A DNA stretch of 64,000 nt from CALNBC01 sp040768925 (GCA_040768925.1 JAXGLZ010000003.1:540864-604863); one strand, 5' to 3'; positions 1 through 8,461 are shown, counted from the stretch's first letter. Notes: generated by a model from the sequence alone, not told the origin. Translations and numbers: made by a program.

Positions 1-1
1 C

Positions 2-544
2 GAAAACGCCTACGGTTACCTCAAGGCCGAAGCCGGGGTCCACAGGCTGGTGCGCATTTCGCCCTTCGATTCCGCCGGGCGCAGGCACACTTCCTTTGTT
101 TCGCTGGACGTCACCCCGGTGCTCGAGGATGACGCGGGCATCGTCATCGATCCGGACGATCTTCGGATCGACACGTACCGTTCCTCCGGCGCGGGCGGCC
201 AGCACGTGAACAAAACCTCCTCCGCCATCCGCATCACCCACATTCCCACGGGGATCGTGGTGCAGTGCCAGAACGAGCGCAGCCAGCTGCAAAACAAGGA
301 AACCGCGATGCAGATGCTTCGGGGCAAGCTGGCCGAGATCAAAGAGCGCGAAGAGATGGAGAAAATGGCGGCCCTGAAGGGCGAGATGAAGCGCATCGAA
401 TGGGGCAGCCAGATCCGTTCCTATGTCTTCCAGCCATACACGCTGGTCAAGGATCACAGGACGGGCGTCGAGGTCGGCAACATCAACGCCGTGATGGACG
501 GCGAAATCGACGTGTTCATCGATACTTACCTTGCCAGAAGTTAA
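2..544 (+). CDS. prfB: Peptide chain release factor 2, C-terminal part (5' end outside window)
   Basis: The reading frame is open from base 2, so the N-terminal part lies upstream of the window. RF2 recognises UGA/UAA stop codons and triggers peptidyl-tRNA hydrolysis on the ribosome. The universal GGQ motif is visible in the context SSGAGGQHVNKTSSA, preceded by the class I release factor signature HRLVRISPFDSAGRR. The C-terminal RSYVFQPYTLVKDHRTG matches RF2 better than RF1. The programmed frameshift site usual in prfB would lie upstream and cannot be assessed. A GC-rich hairpin follows the stop codon. Confidence 0.95.
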   Translation, partial: ENAYGYLKAEAGVHRLVRISPFDSAGRRHTSFVSLDVTPVLEDDAGIVIDPDDLRIDTYRSSGAGGQHVNKTSSAIRITHIPTGIVVQCQNERSQLQNKETAMQMLRGKLAEIKEREEMEKMAALKGEMKRIEWGSQIRSYVFQPYTLVKDHRTGVEVGNINAVMDGEIDVFIDTYLARS

Positions 545-568
545 AACAGGCATCTGTTTCCGCCCGTT

Positions 569-609
569 GACCCGGCTGCGTGTTTCGCACAGCCGGGTCT
601 GTTCATTCT
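569..609 (+). terminator. Hairpin after prfB
   Basis: A 10-bp perfect stem (GACCCGGCTG / CAGCCGGGTC, 569-578 with 590-599) is followed by a weakly T-rich tail. It is placed 24 bp after the prfB stop, consistent with an intrinsic terminator of modest quality. Confidence 0.6.
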
Positions 610-745
610 AAGCCGTTTTAGGTTCACAAACTGACGATACTCGGGCATTGCATATCCGATTGTTGGGTAGTAAAATAGTTGTATTCATCAGCGGCGGGGC
701 CCCGCCGTTTTGTTCAATGCCCGGCGTTTGAAACGAGGTCTGTTT

Positions 746-2488
746 ATGACCAATGAAAAAAGTCCCCTACGGTTACGGTCACTTTTGACCGGTATTCTGC
801 TGACGGGCTTGTTTTTCGCGGTCTTATCGGCAAGATCGGACTCCGCCCCCCAGCTTGAAACAGGACGGGGCGCTTTATCATCCTCTGCGGAACGCGCTTT
901 TGGCAGCGAAAACCGGATCGAACTCAGCCTTGGCGGCGGAATCGCTTCCCCGGGCGCGCCGTGCCTTGACGCGGCCTCCCCATCCGGCGGGGCTTCCGCC
1001 CCCCTTTCCGCGGCCGGCCGGGATGATTCCGGCGCGGCTTCGGGCCCGCTCATCGCCGCCCTGGCCGCCGCCGTATCCCTCTGCCTGCTGCTGCTGGCCG
1101 CGCTGATCCGAACGAGAAGAGCGTGCCGCGCGGAAAGCGAGCGCATGCGGTCCGACAAGCTGCGGCTGGAGCTTTCCGAAGAGCGGTACAGGCTGATGGC
1201 CCGGAATTCGGATGTCATCATATTCGAACTCAACTTTGCCGACAGAACTATCGAGGCCAGCGAGAACTTCGATTGGTTCCTCGACAAGTGCCCCGATCTT
1301 GACAGTTTTTTGAACTGCGACCGCCTTCACCCGGAGGACCGCGGGGAGTTCGACAGGCTGATGCGGGAAATCGAAGATAACCGGAGTAACGTTACCGGCG
1401 AGCTTCGGCTGCTGGACAAGAACAACCAATACGCGTGGTTTTCCGTGCTGCTTTCCTCCTTTGCAGACAGGCCGGACAAGCCCGCCCGGGTGATCGGCAA
1501 GCTCTCCAACATCGACCGGGAAAAGCGCGAAAAAGCCCTCCTTGAATTGCGCGCGATGACGGACATGATGACCGGGCTTTTCAACAAGGCGGCCACGGAA
1601 CGGATGATTTCCCTTTCCCTTGCCGAAAACCCCAACCAGACCAGCGCCCTGCTGATTTTGGACATTGACAATCTGAAGAGCTTGAACGACACCCTGGGCC
1701 ACGCCGAGGGCGACAGGGCGATCCTGCAGGTCGCCGCGACGATGAAAAAGCACTTCCGCACGACGGACATCATCGGCCGGGTCGGCGGGGACGAGTTCAT
1801 GGCTTTTTTGCGAAACATCGGCAGCGAAGCAAAGCTGCGCAATTCCGTTTCTTCCCTTGTGCAGCGGCTTTCCAGGATTCGTTTCGGCGAAGCCGGCGAA
1901 ATGCAGCTGCACGGCAGCATCGGCGCCGTGGTAAACACGGGCGCCGACTGTTTTGAAACGCTGTATAAAAAAGCGGACAGGGCGCTTTATTACGTCAAGC
2001 GCAACGGCAAGAACGACTATGCCTTCTATTCCCATGAAATGGAACTGGGGAATTACAAATTCACCGGAAACGCGCCGGTTTCCGCGGTCCGGTCGGAGCT
2101 TTTTGACGCCGACGAGCTGGACCAGCTGCTGAGTGCGGTTTCGGTCTATTTTACCATCGTCATATTCGCCAACCTGACCAAAAACTGCTGTTACATCATG
2201 GGCTGCCGCGGATACGAAAGCGGCTTCCCCAACGATTCGGGAAGCTACGAGCATCTGGTTTCCGAAATCGGGAACAGCTTTTATCCGGAATGCAGGGAGG
2301 CGTTTTCCGCCGCCTTTTCCCGCGAGGCGCTGCTCTCGATCCGAAGGCACGGCGAAAAAAGCGCCGCTTTCGAGGGCAGCCGCCCGGTGGGCGGGGGCGA
2401 TTCCCTGAGAACCCTGACCACGGCCGTCTTTGTGGAACCGGGGAAGGAGGGCGACGTCTGCGCGATTCTGCTGATGCATGAAACGTGA
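746..2488 (+). CDS. Membrane diguanylate cyclase with PAS-like and GGDEF domains
   Basis: Synthesises cyclic di-GMP from two GTP. From ATG 746 (preceded by GAGGT) the protein has an N-terminal membrane segment (about residues 9-30), a short extracytoplasmic loop, a second membrane segment (about 98-120), a PAS-like sensor region (about 150-265) and a GGDEF domain with intact GRVGGDEF. An RTTD motif ends five residues before GGDEF, which is the allosteric product-inhibition I-site. About 140 further residues after the GGDEF domain form a C-terminal domain that I cannot name; it contains ANLTKNCCYIMG. An in-frame TTG at 710 is an alternative start. The gene stands alone and is followed by a terminator. 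Confidence 0.88.
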   Translation: MTNEKSPLRLRSLLTGILLTGLFFAVLSARSDSAPQLETGRGALSSSAERAFGSENRIELSLGGGIASPGAPCLDAASPSGGASAPLSAAGRDDSGAASGPLIAALAAAVSLCLLLLAALIRTRRACRAESERMRSDKLRLELSEERYRLMARNSDVIIFELNFADRTIEASENFDWFLDKCPDLDSFLNCDRLHPEDRGEFDRLMREIEDNRSNVTGELRLLDKNNQYAWFSVLLSSFADRPDKPARVIGKLSNIDREKREKALLELRAMTDMMTGLFNKAATERMISLSLAENPNQTSALLILDIDNLKSLNDTLGHAEGDRAILQVAATMKKHFRTTDIIGRVGGDEFMAFLRNIGSEAKLRNSVSSLVQRLSRIRFGEAGEMQLHGSIGAVVNTGADCFETLYKKADRALYYVKRNGKNDYAFYSHEMELGNYKFTGNAPVSAVRSELFDADELDQLLSAVSVYFTIVIFANLTKNCCYIMGCRGYESGFPNDSGSYEHLVSEIGNSFYPECREAFSAAFSREALLSIRRHGEKSAAFEGSRPVGGGDSLRTLTTAVFVEPGKEGDVCAILLMHET

Positions 2489-2516
2489 CCCCTTGCGCCG
2501 CACAGATCCCCCCGCC

Positions 2517-2550
2517 CCCCGTTCGCAGCGGGGTTTTTTACTTTTTTGGC
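2517..2550 (+). terminator. Intrinsic terminator after the diguanylate cyclase gene
   Basis: A short CCCC/GGGG stem around GTTCGCAGC is followed by TTTTTT and a second T run. Confidence 0.65.
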
Positions 2551-2596
2551 GCGCGGGGATCAGCCGGACCTTGCGCGCCTGGGGCGCCGCGGATTC

Positions 2597-2625
2597 TTGA
2601 CAAGAGGCGCAGCCGGTTCTATGAT
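2597..2625 (+). promoter_or_regulatory. Sigma-70 type promoter for the SDR gene
   Basis: TTGACA (2597-2602), a 17-bp spacer and TATGAT (2620-2625) lie about 60 bp before the SDR start codon. Confidence 0.7.
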
Positions 2626-2685
2626 TGTATCTATCTTCCATTCCCAACGCAGAAAAATTTCTTGAAAATACCGAAAGGCGCAATC

Positions 2686-3474
2686 ATGGATCTTGGAATA
2701 CAAGGAAAAACCGTTATCGTAACCGGCGGTTCAAAGGGGATCGGTTCGGGCATATGCGGGGCCTTTGCGAAAGAGGGCGCAAACGTCGTCGTCAATTACC
2801 GCTCGGACCGGGCCCAGGCGGAAGCCTTCGCGGCGGAATTGACCGCGGCCGGGCCGGGCAAAGCCGTGGCAATCCGGGCGGACGTTTCCGTCGAAGAGGA
2901 GGTTTCCTCCCTCTTTTCCCAGTCGGCCGGGCTCTTCGGCGGAATCGATGTGCTGGTCAACAACGCCGGGCTTGTGGACCTTCGCACAGTCGAAATCAAG
3001 GACATGAGCCTTGAAGAATACGAGCGCATGGTCAGGAACAACACGTCGAGCATGTTCCTCTGCTCCCGGGAGCTGGTGCGCCACGTGCTGAACCGCGGTT
3101 ATGGCGGAGCGCACATCATCAACGTGCTTTCCAAGGCCAGCGTATCCTCCACCTCTCCCGGGCAAACGCATTACGTCACCTCCAAGGCGGGGAACATGGG
3201 CTTCACCAAATCCCTGGCAGCGGAAATCACAAAATACGGCATCCACGTCAACGGCGTCATGCCCGGCTTCGTGCGCAACCAGGCCCAGGTGAAAAAGGAG
3301 CGGGAGCAGCCGGAGGAATGGGTCAAAGAACTTGCCGTGATCCGGCGCCGCAGCCCCCTGGGCCGCATCGCCGAGCCGGAGGATATGGGCTGGATGTGCG
3401 TTATGCTGGCGTCCGAAAAAACCGCGTTCGCCGTCGGGGCCTGCGTAGACCTGACCGGGGGGCGGCTGCTTTAA
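2686..3474 (+). CDS. Short-chain dehydrogenase/reductase (SDR)
   Basis: A 262-residue classical SDR. ATG 2686 was chosen over the longer upstream frame because it follows a GAAAGG ribosome site and puts the Rossmann motif at the normal distance from the N-terminus. The dinucleotide motif TGGSKGIGSG, the NNAG motif (VLVNNAGLV) and the catalytic YVTSK (Tyr-x-x-x-Lys) are all present, so it should be an active NAD(P)-dependent oxidoreductase. The C-terminal GRIAEPEDMGWM is typical of 3-oxoacyl reductase/glucose dehydrogenase-like members. The substrate cannot be predicted. It has its own promoter and no operon partner. Confidence 0.85.
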   Translation: MDLGIQGKTVIVTGGSKGIGSGICGAFAKEGANVVVNYRSDRAQAEAFAAELTAAGPGKAVAIRADVSVEEEVSSLFSQSAGLFGGIDVLVNNAGLVDLRTVEIKDMSLEEYERMVRNNTSSMFLCSRELVRHVLNRGYGGAHIINVLSKASVSSTSPGQTHYVTSKAGNMGFTKSLAAEITKYGIHVNGVMPGFVRNQAQVKKEREQPEEWVKELAVIRRRSPLGRIAEPEDMGWMCVMLASEKTAFAVGACVDLTGGRLL

Positions 3475-3487
3475 CCCCGCATCAAAC

Positions 3488-3520
3488 CGGGCCGGGCTTT
3501 GTTTAATCCCCGGCCCGATG
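3488..3520 (+). terminator. Hairpin after the SDR gene
   Basis: A GGGCCGGG / CCCCGGCCC stem starts 14 bp after the SDR stop. The T stretch lies mostly in the loop, so the terminator assignment is tentative. Confidence 0.45.
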
Positions 3521-3690
3521 GCATCAGCGGCACCGCCCGCGCTTCTTTGAGATCATACTTTTCACCCAAAATGCCGCAGCGTTTATAGCGGGCAAAGGAC
3601 GAAAAATCGAAGGCCCGCTGCTTTTTGCTCCGGAGTCACAAGCCCCGGGATCCACCGAGCGCGGCTTTTCATTCTGTAAAATAAAAGAAT

Positions 3691-3714
3691 CCGGGACGGA
3701 GCGCTCCGTTCCGG
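3691..3714. repeat. Left flanking hairpin of the repeat block
   Basis: CCGGGACGGAG CG CTCCGTTCCGG, a stem-loop almost identical to 4139-4162. The two copies bracket the 120-bp tandem repeats. Confidence 0.7.
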
Positions 3715-3739
3715 CCAGGCTGCCGAAAAATCCTATCCC

Positions 3740-4090
3740 AGGGTTTCAGGGTCCGGAGCCACTGGGCTTCAATCAAAACTGACGGCATGAGCCGAAATCA
3801 CAGATGTCGGCACTTCATCGAGGATTGATGTCGGCTTCGCCGACGACCAGAGCCCGTTTTGCCGTACCATTTCGGTCATTCCTGACCGATAATTACCCTG
3901 CGCGAAGCGCGCCGAAATCACAGATGTCGGCACTTCATCGAGGATTGATGTCGGCTTCGCCAACGACCAGAGCCCGTTTTGACGTACCATTTCGGTCAGG
4001 AATGACCGAAAATTACCCCGCGCGAAGCGCGCCGAAATCACAGATTTCGGCACCTCATCGAGGATTGATGTCGGCTTCGCCAACGACCTT
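3740..4090. repeat. Tandem repeat block, 120-bp period (2.5 units)
   Basis: Units start at 3791, 3911 and 4031 (the last is cut at about 4090), each with GCCGAAATCACAGATKTCGG, CATCGAGGATTGATGTCGGC and a CGGTCA/TGACCG stem. Units are nearly identical apart from a few substitutions. Between units 1 and 2 the four bases inside the CGGTCA/TGACCG stem are inverted (TTCC at 3879-3882, GGAA at 3999-4002). The block plus its left shoulder (ATCAAAACTGACGGCATGAG) recurs in inverted, diverged form at about 40631-40800. No credible protein is encoded. Confidence 0.9.
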
Positions 4091-4100
4091 GAAGGCCAAA

Positions 4101-4132
4101 CGTCAAAAAAGGCCCGCGGGCCTTTTTTGACG
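4101..4132. terminator. Perfect 32-bp palindrome, bidirectional terminator
   Basis: CGTCAAAAAAGGCCC is followed at once by its exact reverse complement, giving A- and T-runs on both sides of a GC core. It lies 48 bp downstream of the stop of the minus-strand flavoprotein gene, which it probably terminates. Confidence 0.8.
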
Positions 4133-4138
4133 CCATGA

Positions 4139-4162
4139 CCGGGACGGAGCACTCCGTCCCGG
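4139..4162. repeat. Right flanking hairpin of the repeat block
   Basis: CCGGGACGGAG CA CTCCGTCCCGG, near-copy of the hairpin at 3691-3714. Confidence 0.7.
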
Positions 4163-4180
4163 CATTTGTGCAGTCGGTTT

Positions 4181-6061
4181 TTATGCTGCGGGCAGTTCCT
4201 CGGCCACGCCTTTGTAGGTGGCGACATGAACTTCGGTTCCCAGCGCGCGGGATACCGCGGATTCGGCCGATATGGTGCCCCAGGTGAAGCAGATGGAATG
4301 CGCCAGACCGCCGATGCTGCCAAAACCGCCGATGTTGGCGCCGCCGATGAGCTCGCCGCAGGCGAACAGACCTTCGACCTTGGAGCCGTCCGCCCGGAGC
4401 ACGGCGGCGGAGGTGTCGATATCCACGCCGCCCTTGGTCAGCAGGATGTAGGGAACCGTGCGCACGGCGTAGAAGGTGCCGCCCTCAAACGCCATCAGGT
4501 TCTTGGTGCGCCCGAACACGGAATCCTCTCCGGCCTTGACGTCGGTATTGTACTGCCCGACGGTGGCGGCAAGCCCTTCCGCGCTGATGCCCGCCTTGGC
4601 GGCCAGCTCTTCGATGGTGGAGCCCGAGAACACGCAGTAACCCTCTTCAAGTTCCGCGCTGAAGCGGTCCCAGTTGCCGTTGGCGGCGTCAACGCTGAAA
4701 AGAGGCTTCTCGGCGCTGTCCATCATGTCCTGGGTGAAAAGGATATAGACGTAGTTGTCTTCCGCGTTTTCCCAGGCCAACTGGCGCGCGGCGACGGTGA
4801 AATCCACCTCGTCGACCATGCGGCCGCCGTTTTTATCCACCCAGATGGCCCCGGACCAGCCGCTGGTGTTGGCGGACAGCGTCATGCCGTAGGTGTCCTC
4901 GCTGGTGTCCACGGCGCCGGGATAGGCGGGCAGATACTCCATGTTGCTGAAGGACGCGCCCTGGGCTTCGGCCAGGTCGTAGCCGGAACCGATGGCGGTG
5001 GCGGGAGCGGAGGTCCTGGAGTTCTTGAAGTTGTAGCGCTGGACCCATTCCTCGTTGTATCCGTAGCCGCCGGTGGCGAGGATGACGCTCTTGGCGCCAT
5101 AGGTGACGCCGTTCGCGACAACGCCGTTGACGGCGCCGGCCGCGTCGTTGGTGAGCGCGTCCGCCTTGGTGTTCAAAAGCAGGGTGACGCTGCCTTCGGC
5201 AATGCATTCTTCGACCTTGCCGTTCATCGCATTGAAGAATTCAATGCCGCCGGTTGCGGTCTGGTAAACGCGGGGAACGTTGGTGGGCGTGTAAGCGCCG
5301 AAGCCCGGTTCGCCCAGCTTGACGCCAAGCTCGTCCCCGATCCAGTCGACCATCTCGCCCGCGCGCTGCACGTGCATCCACGCGAGCTCGGGGTTGAAGT
5401 TGCCCGCGCCGCCGATGTTGATCATGTCTTCGTAAGCCAGCTCGGCGCTGTCCTTCAGGCCGGCGGCCTGCTGCAGTTTGGTGCCGGCGCCGCTGACATA
5501 GCCGCCCGCATAGCGGCAGGAACCGCCGACGGCGCCGCTCTGCTCCAGAAGGAGGACGGAGGCGCCCAGCTCGGCGGACTGGTACGCGGCCACCAGACCG
5601 GCCAGGCCCGCGCCGACGACGATAACGTCTGCGGATGTTTCGCCGGGGGCGGAAGCGTCCTCGGCTTTTTCCAGCTCCAGCGCGATCTTGACGGCCTTGA
5701 TGATCGCGTTGGAGGTGATGGTTGCGCCGGAAACGGCGTCAACGTCGGGATCCTGCGCTTCGACGATCGCGGCGGGCAGCCGGTCTATGGCCGTGGAGCC
5801 AATGCCTTCGGTCTCGCTGTTGTCGCCGACCGCAACGGAGGCGATCGCGCCGTTTTCAACGACTACGGTCACGGGCACTTCGCCGTTCATGCCATAGGCG
5901 CTGGCGGTGTAGGTGCCGTCGGTGTATTTGCCGGCTGTTTCCACCGGAGCGGGCGGCGGCGTCCCTTCGGTATCCGCCGTCTGGCCCGCGCATGCGGCAA
6001 AGCTTAGGAGCATCGCTATGGTAATCAGCAACGCCAGGCCTTTTTTCAGTGTATGTTTCAT
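4181..6061 (-). CDS. Exported FMN-binding/FAD flavoprotein reductase (fumarate/urocanate reductase-like)
   Basis: A 626-residue extracytoplasmic flavocytochrome c-type reductase. ATG 6061 has the strong site AGGAGGGAAA directly upstream. The N-terminus is a lipoprotein-like signal with Cys at residue 24. Residues about 45-125 form an FMN_bind domain with SGATITS, whose Thr is the covalent FMN site in relatives. An FAD-binding domain follows (VIVVGAGLAGLVAAYQ, then GGSCRYAGGYVSGAG and a C-terminal GELIGGANIGGFGSIGG). The family reduces the C=C bond of fumarate, urocanate, acrylates and similar acceptors. No heme-binding CxxCH is seen, so electrons probably arrive via FMN from a membrane partner not in the window. 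A MerR gene upstream and a palindrome inside the promoter suggest substrate-induced expression. The substrate is unknown. Confidence 0.88.
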   Translation of the reverse strand: MKHTLKKGLALLITIAMLLSFAACAGQTADTEGTPPPAPVETAGKYTDGTYTASAYGMNGEVPVTVVVENGAIASVAVGDNSETEGIGSTAIDRLPAAIVEAQDPDVDAVSGATITSNAIIKAVKIALELEKAEDASAPGETSADVIVVGAGLAGLVAAYQSAELGASVLLLEQSGAVGGSCRYAGGYVSGAGTKLQQAAGLKDSAELAYEDMINIGGAGNFNPELAWMHVQRAGEMVDWIGDELGVKLGEPGFGAYTPTNVPRVYQTATGGIEFFNAMNGKVEECIAEGSVTLLLNTKADALTNDAAGAVNGVVANGVTYGAKSVILATGGYGYNEEWVQRYNFKNSRTSAPATAIGSGYDLAEAQGASFSNMEYLPAYPGAVDTSEDTYGMTLSANTSGWSGAIWVDKNGGRMVDEVDFTVAARQLAWENAEDNYVYILFTQDMMDSAEKPLFSVDAANGNWDRFSAELEEGYCVFSGSTIEELAAKAGISAEGLAATVGQYNTDVKAGEDSVFGRTKNLMAFEGGTFYAVRTVPYILLTKGGVDIDTSAAVLRADGSKVEGLFACGELIGGANIGGFGSIGGLAHSICFTWGTISAESAVSRALGTEVHVATYKGVAEELPAA

Positions 6062-6124
6062 TTTCCCTCCTGAATGTTCGTGCAAAAGAAGTGACGGGGA
6101 TCTGTTTTAGGAGCTCCTGCACCA

Positions 6125-6154
6125 AATATAGGGTCTTACATATGTAAAGGTCAA
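6125..6154 (-). promoter_or_regulatory. Promoter with palindromic operator for the flavoprotein gene
   Basis: On the minus strand TTGACC (6154-6149) and TATATT (6130-6125) are separated by 18 bp. The spacer holds the perfect 12-bp palindrome TTACATATGTAA (6136-6147). A dyad between -35 and -10 is the usual position for MerR-family operators, and a MerR gene lies just upstream. Confidence 0.6.
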
Positions 6155-6177
6155 TGGTTAAAATAAAATTTTATCAG

Positions 6178-7077
6178 CTATTCGATAGGTATCCACATGT
6201 GCGCCAGATGGTGAAGCCCCTCTTCCCTTCTTCTGCTGTAAAAGGAACTGCCGTAGATCGGTTTTTTGGATAAGGTCAGGGCGTTGTCCCGCGCGAACCG
6301 CTCGATCCGCTCTTTGACCAGATCGAGATAGCCCGTGCGGCTCTTCAGCGCGTCGTAGCCCTCGTACACGGTGTGTATGCACCGGCAGGAAGGTATGGAT
6401 ACGCTGTATTTGTCTTTTTGTATGCCCACGATTTTGTTGTAGCGCACCGGTATGCACTGGCCTATCTTGTATTCGGCGTTGGGGTGGTCTTTGTCGAACA
6501 GAAAGCTGTGGCCGACGCAAAACATCGGCCGGACCATGGGCGTGCTGTTGATCCAGTGCGCCATGCGCGTGCGGTCCTCCTCGTCCCGGATCAGCTTGTC
6601 GCGATCCCTGTAAAAGGTGCCGAGCATCGCCGGGCGCGTCTGCACCCCGCATTCTTCCGGGTCTGCAAGGGCGCGCTCGGACGCGATCCGCAGTTCCTTC
6701 AGGCAGTCCAGCCTGCAGGCCAACAGCCGCTGCTCTCTTTTCAGCCTGGCGTCGAGATGATGAACCATGTTCACCTGATTTTCAAGGTCGCCGTTGATGA
6801 ACTTCTCAACTTCGTTCAGGGAAAAGCCGAAGTTGCGCAGATACCTGATCCATATCGCCATGCAAAGCTCTATGGAATCATAATACCTGTAATTGTTTAT
6901 GTTGTCCCGCGTGCCCAAAAGGATCCCCTTCGCGTCGTAGCGGCGGATCGTCTGGGCGTTCAGGCCGGATATTTCCTCGATCTCGCCGATCATGTAGAGT
7001 ATTTCTTCCCCTCCGCCCGTTTCTCCGCCCGTGCAGGCGGGCGGCCCGCAGCCCGATTTTCCTTCTGTTTTGGCCAT
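6178..7077 (-). CDS. MerR-family transcriptional regulator with GyrI-like effector domain
   Basis: 299 residues from ATG 7077, which follows AAGGAAG. The MerR winged helix starts around residue 28 (YMIGEIEEISGLNAQTIRRYD) and is followed by the linker helix (GFSLNEVEKFINGD). The C-terminal half ends in LAHMWIPIE, typical of GyrI-like small-molecule binding domains as in BmrR/TipA relatives. The protein therefore probably senses an organic ligand, unlike metal-sensing MerR members. The short Gly/Cys-rich N-terminus before the helix-turn-helix is unusual. It is encoded on the same strand, 116 bp upstream of the flavoprotein gene, and is its likely activator. Confidence 0.82.
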   Translation of the reverse strand: MAKTEGKSGCGPPACTGGETGGGEEILYMIGEIEEISGLNAQTIRRYDAKGILLGTRDNINNYRYYDSIELCMAIWIRYLRNFGFSLNEVEKFINGDLENQVNMVHHLDARLKREQRLLACRLDCLKELRIASERALADPEECGVQTRPAMLGTFYRDRDKLIRDEEDRTRMAHWINSTPMVRPMFCVGHSFLFDKDHPNAEYKIGQCIPVRYNKIVGIQKDKYSVSIPSCRCIHTVYEGYDALKSRTGYLDLVKERIERFARDNALTLSKKPIYGSSFYSRRREEGLHHLAHMWIPIE

Positions 7078-7187
7078 TTGGCTTCCTTTCCAGACATTCT
7101 GCGAAAATGTGGGCAATGGATCGTTGTTTTTTGAACTTATATCAATTTGAGGGAAAAAGTCAAGATATGAAGGCATGAGAAGATTTC

Positions 7188-7224
7188 AGCACCCCGGCCG
7201 TTTAACGGTCGGGGTGCTTTTCTT
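7188..7224. terminator. Hairpin between the lysine operon and the MerR gene
   Basis: AGCACCCCGGCCG pairs with CGGTCGGGGTGCT around a TTTAA loop. The T-rich tail is better on the plus strand, but the only genes that need it run on the minus strand (end of dapB at 7241). Confidence 0.5.
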
Positions 7225-7240
7225 GATCGAATACTCCTGT

Positions 7241-8452
7241 TTACACGCCAAAGGCTTTCTTGGTCGCCTCCACGGCGGCGTCAAGATCCTTTCTGTCTAT
7301 GCAGTAGCTGATCTTCGTTTCGCTGGTGGTCACCAGCCTGACCGCGACGTCCGCGTCCGCCAGCACCCTGAACATCCGCGCCGCGATTCCCGGGCGGTGC
7401 TCCATGCCAAAGCCCTCGACGGAAAGCTTCGCGAGGCCGCTGGTGTGGCGCAAGGACGCCTTCCAGGGTTCGAGGGCCAAAAGGGCCGCGGGCAGGGATT
7501 GATCCGGCAGGGTGAAGGAAATATCCGCCCTGCCGTCCTTCGGCGCGCTCTGGCTGATCATGTCGACATTGACGCCGGCGGCGGCGATGGCGCCGAAGAT
7601 CTCCGCCACGAGAAGGGGCGAGGCATCCACTCCGCTTAAGGTTATGGCGCTTTGCTCGGCCGCGGCGTAAACATCCGTCAGGGCGTTGAGGTCCGCGAAG
7701 ATCTCGCCCATGCTGTAAACCTTGGGCTCCTTGCCGCGGATGAACTGGGCCGCGCGCAGGGCGCCCTGGGCAAAGACCTTCTTGGAGCGGGCGGAATGGA
7801 TGATCTCCAGGATCTCGTCGTCCCCGATGAACATGACGTCATGATCGCCGACGATCGATCCGCCGCGCACCGCGTGCATGCCGATCTCCCTCGGGTCGCG
7901 CTTTTGGCGCACGCTGTGGCGCTCGTAAACCAGCTCCCTGCCGTCCGGGTACTGCTCGGCGATCGCTTTGGCCAGGGTCATCGCGGTGCCGCTGGGCGCG
8001 TCCACCTTGTTGTGGTGGTGGCGCTCGATGATCTCGACCTCAAAGGGGTCGCCCAAAAAGGATGCCGCCCGCTTGACGAGATCGATCTGCAGATTCACGC
8101 CCAGGGACATGTTCGAAGCGAGAAAAACAGGGATGACCCCGCCCGCTTCCCGGATCCTTTCATAATCCGCTTCCTTCAGGCCGGTGGTGCCGATCACCAG
8201 CCCGGCGTTCAGTCGCTTTGCCAGTTCGATCACGCCGGGCAAAGCCTCCGGCATGGAGAAATCAACCACGATGTCCGCGGGCACTTCGCATTCGCCCTGG
8301 GTGAGAAACAGGGGAAAGTCCGCTGAAAAACCCTCCGGGAAGTGCTTCGCCACCCCGGCCACAACCTCGAATTCACCGCTTCTTGCGGCGGCGCACTGGG
8401 CGATGGTTTTGCCCATCGCGCCGCTGGCGCCGTTGATGATCAGCTTTACCAT
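7241..8452 (-). CDS. dapB: 4-hydroxy-tetrahydrodipicolinate reductase fused to tandem ACT domains
   Basis: Residues about 1-255 are DapB, the NAD(P)H-dependent reductase of lysine/diaminopimelate synthesis. Evidence is the N-terminal INGASGAMGKTI and the signature ERHHHNKVDAPSGTA. Residues about 265-403 do not belong to DapB. They match the tandem ACT regulatory domains of aspartokinase (ITLSGVDASPLLVAEIFGAI, VNVDMISQSAPKDGRADISF, RPGIAARMFRVLA, LVTTSETKISYCIDRKDLD). Normal DapB is about 240-270 residues, so this is a genuine fusion in one uninterrupted frame. ATG 8452 follows AGGTGG; GTG 8461 is an alternative. It is the last gene of asd-dapA-dapB. The ACT part suggests amino-acid feedback on DapB or on a complex, which is inference. 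Confidence 0.93.
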   Translation of the reverse strand: MVKLIINGASGAMGKTIAQCAAARSGEFEVVAGVAKHFPEGFSADFPLFLTQGECEVPADIVVDFSMPEALPGVIELAKRLNAGLVIGTTGLKEADYERIREAGGVIPVFLASNMSLGVNLQIDLVKRAASFLGDPFEVEIIERHHHNKVDAPSGTAMTLAKAIAEQYPDGRELVYERHSVRQKRDPREIGMHAVRGGSIVGDHDVMFIGDDEILEIIHSARSKKVFAQGALRAAQFIRGKEPKVYSMGEIFADLNALTDVYAAAEQSAITLSGVDASPLLVAEIFGAIAAAGVNVDMISQSAPKDGRADISFTLPDQSLPAALLALEPWKASLRHTSGLAKLSVEGFGMEHRPGIAARMFRVLADADVAVRLVTTSETKISYCIDRKDLDAAVEATKKAFGV

Positions 8453-8461
8453 GGCCGCCAC

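Noticed and set aside
2..544. Programmed frameshift of prfB
   Set aside because: The site would be near the missing 5' end; nothing here can test it.
4166..6007. 613-codon open frame opposite the flavoprotein gene
   Set aside because: Shadow of the GC-rich minus-strand gene, Gly/Val/Ala/His-rich with no domain and no ribosome site.
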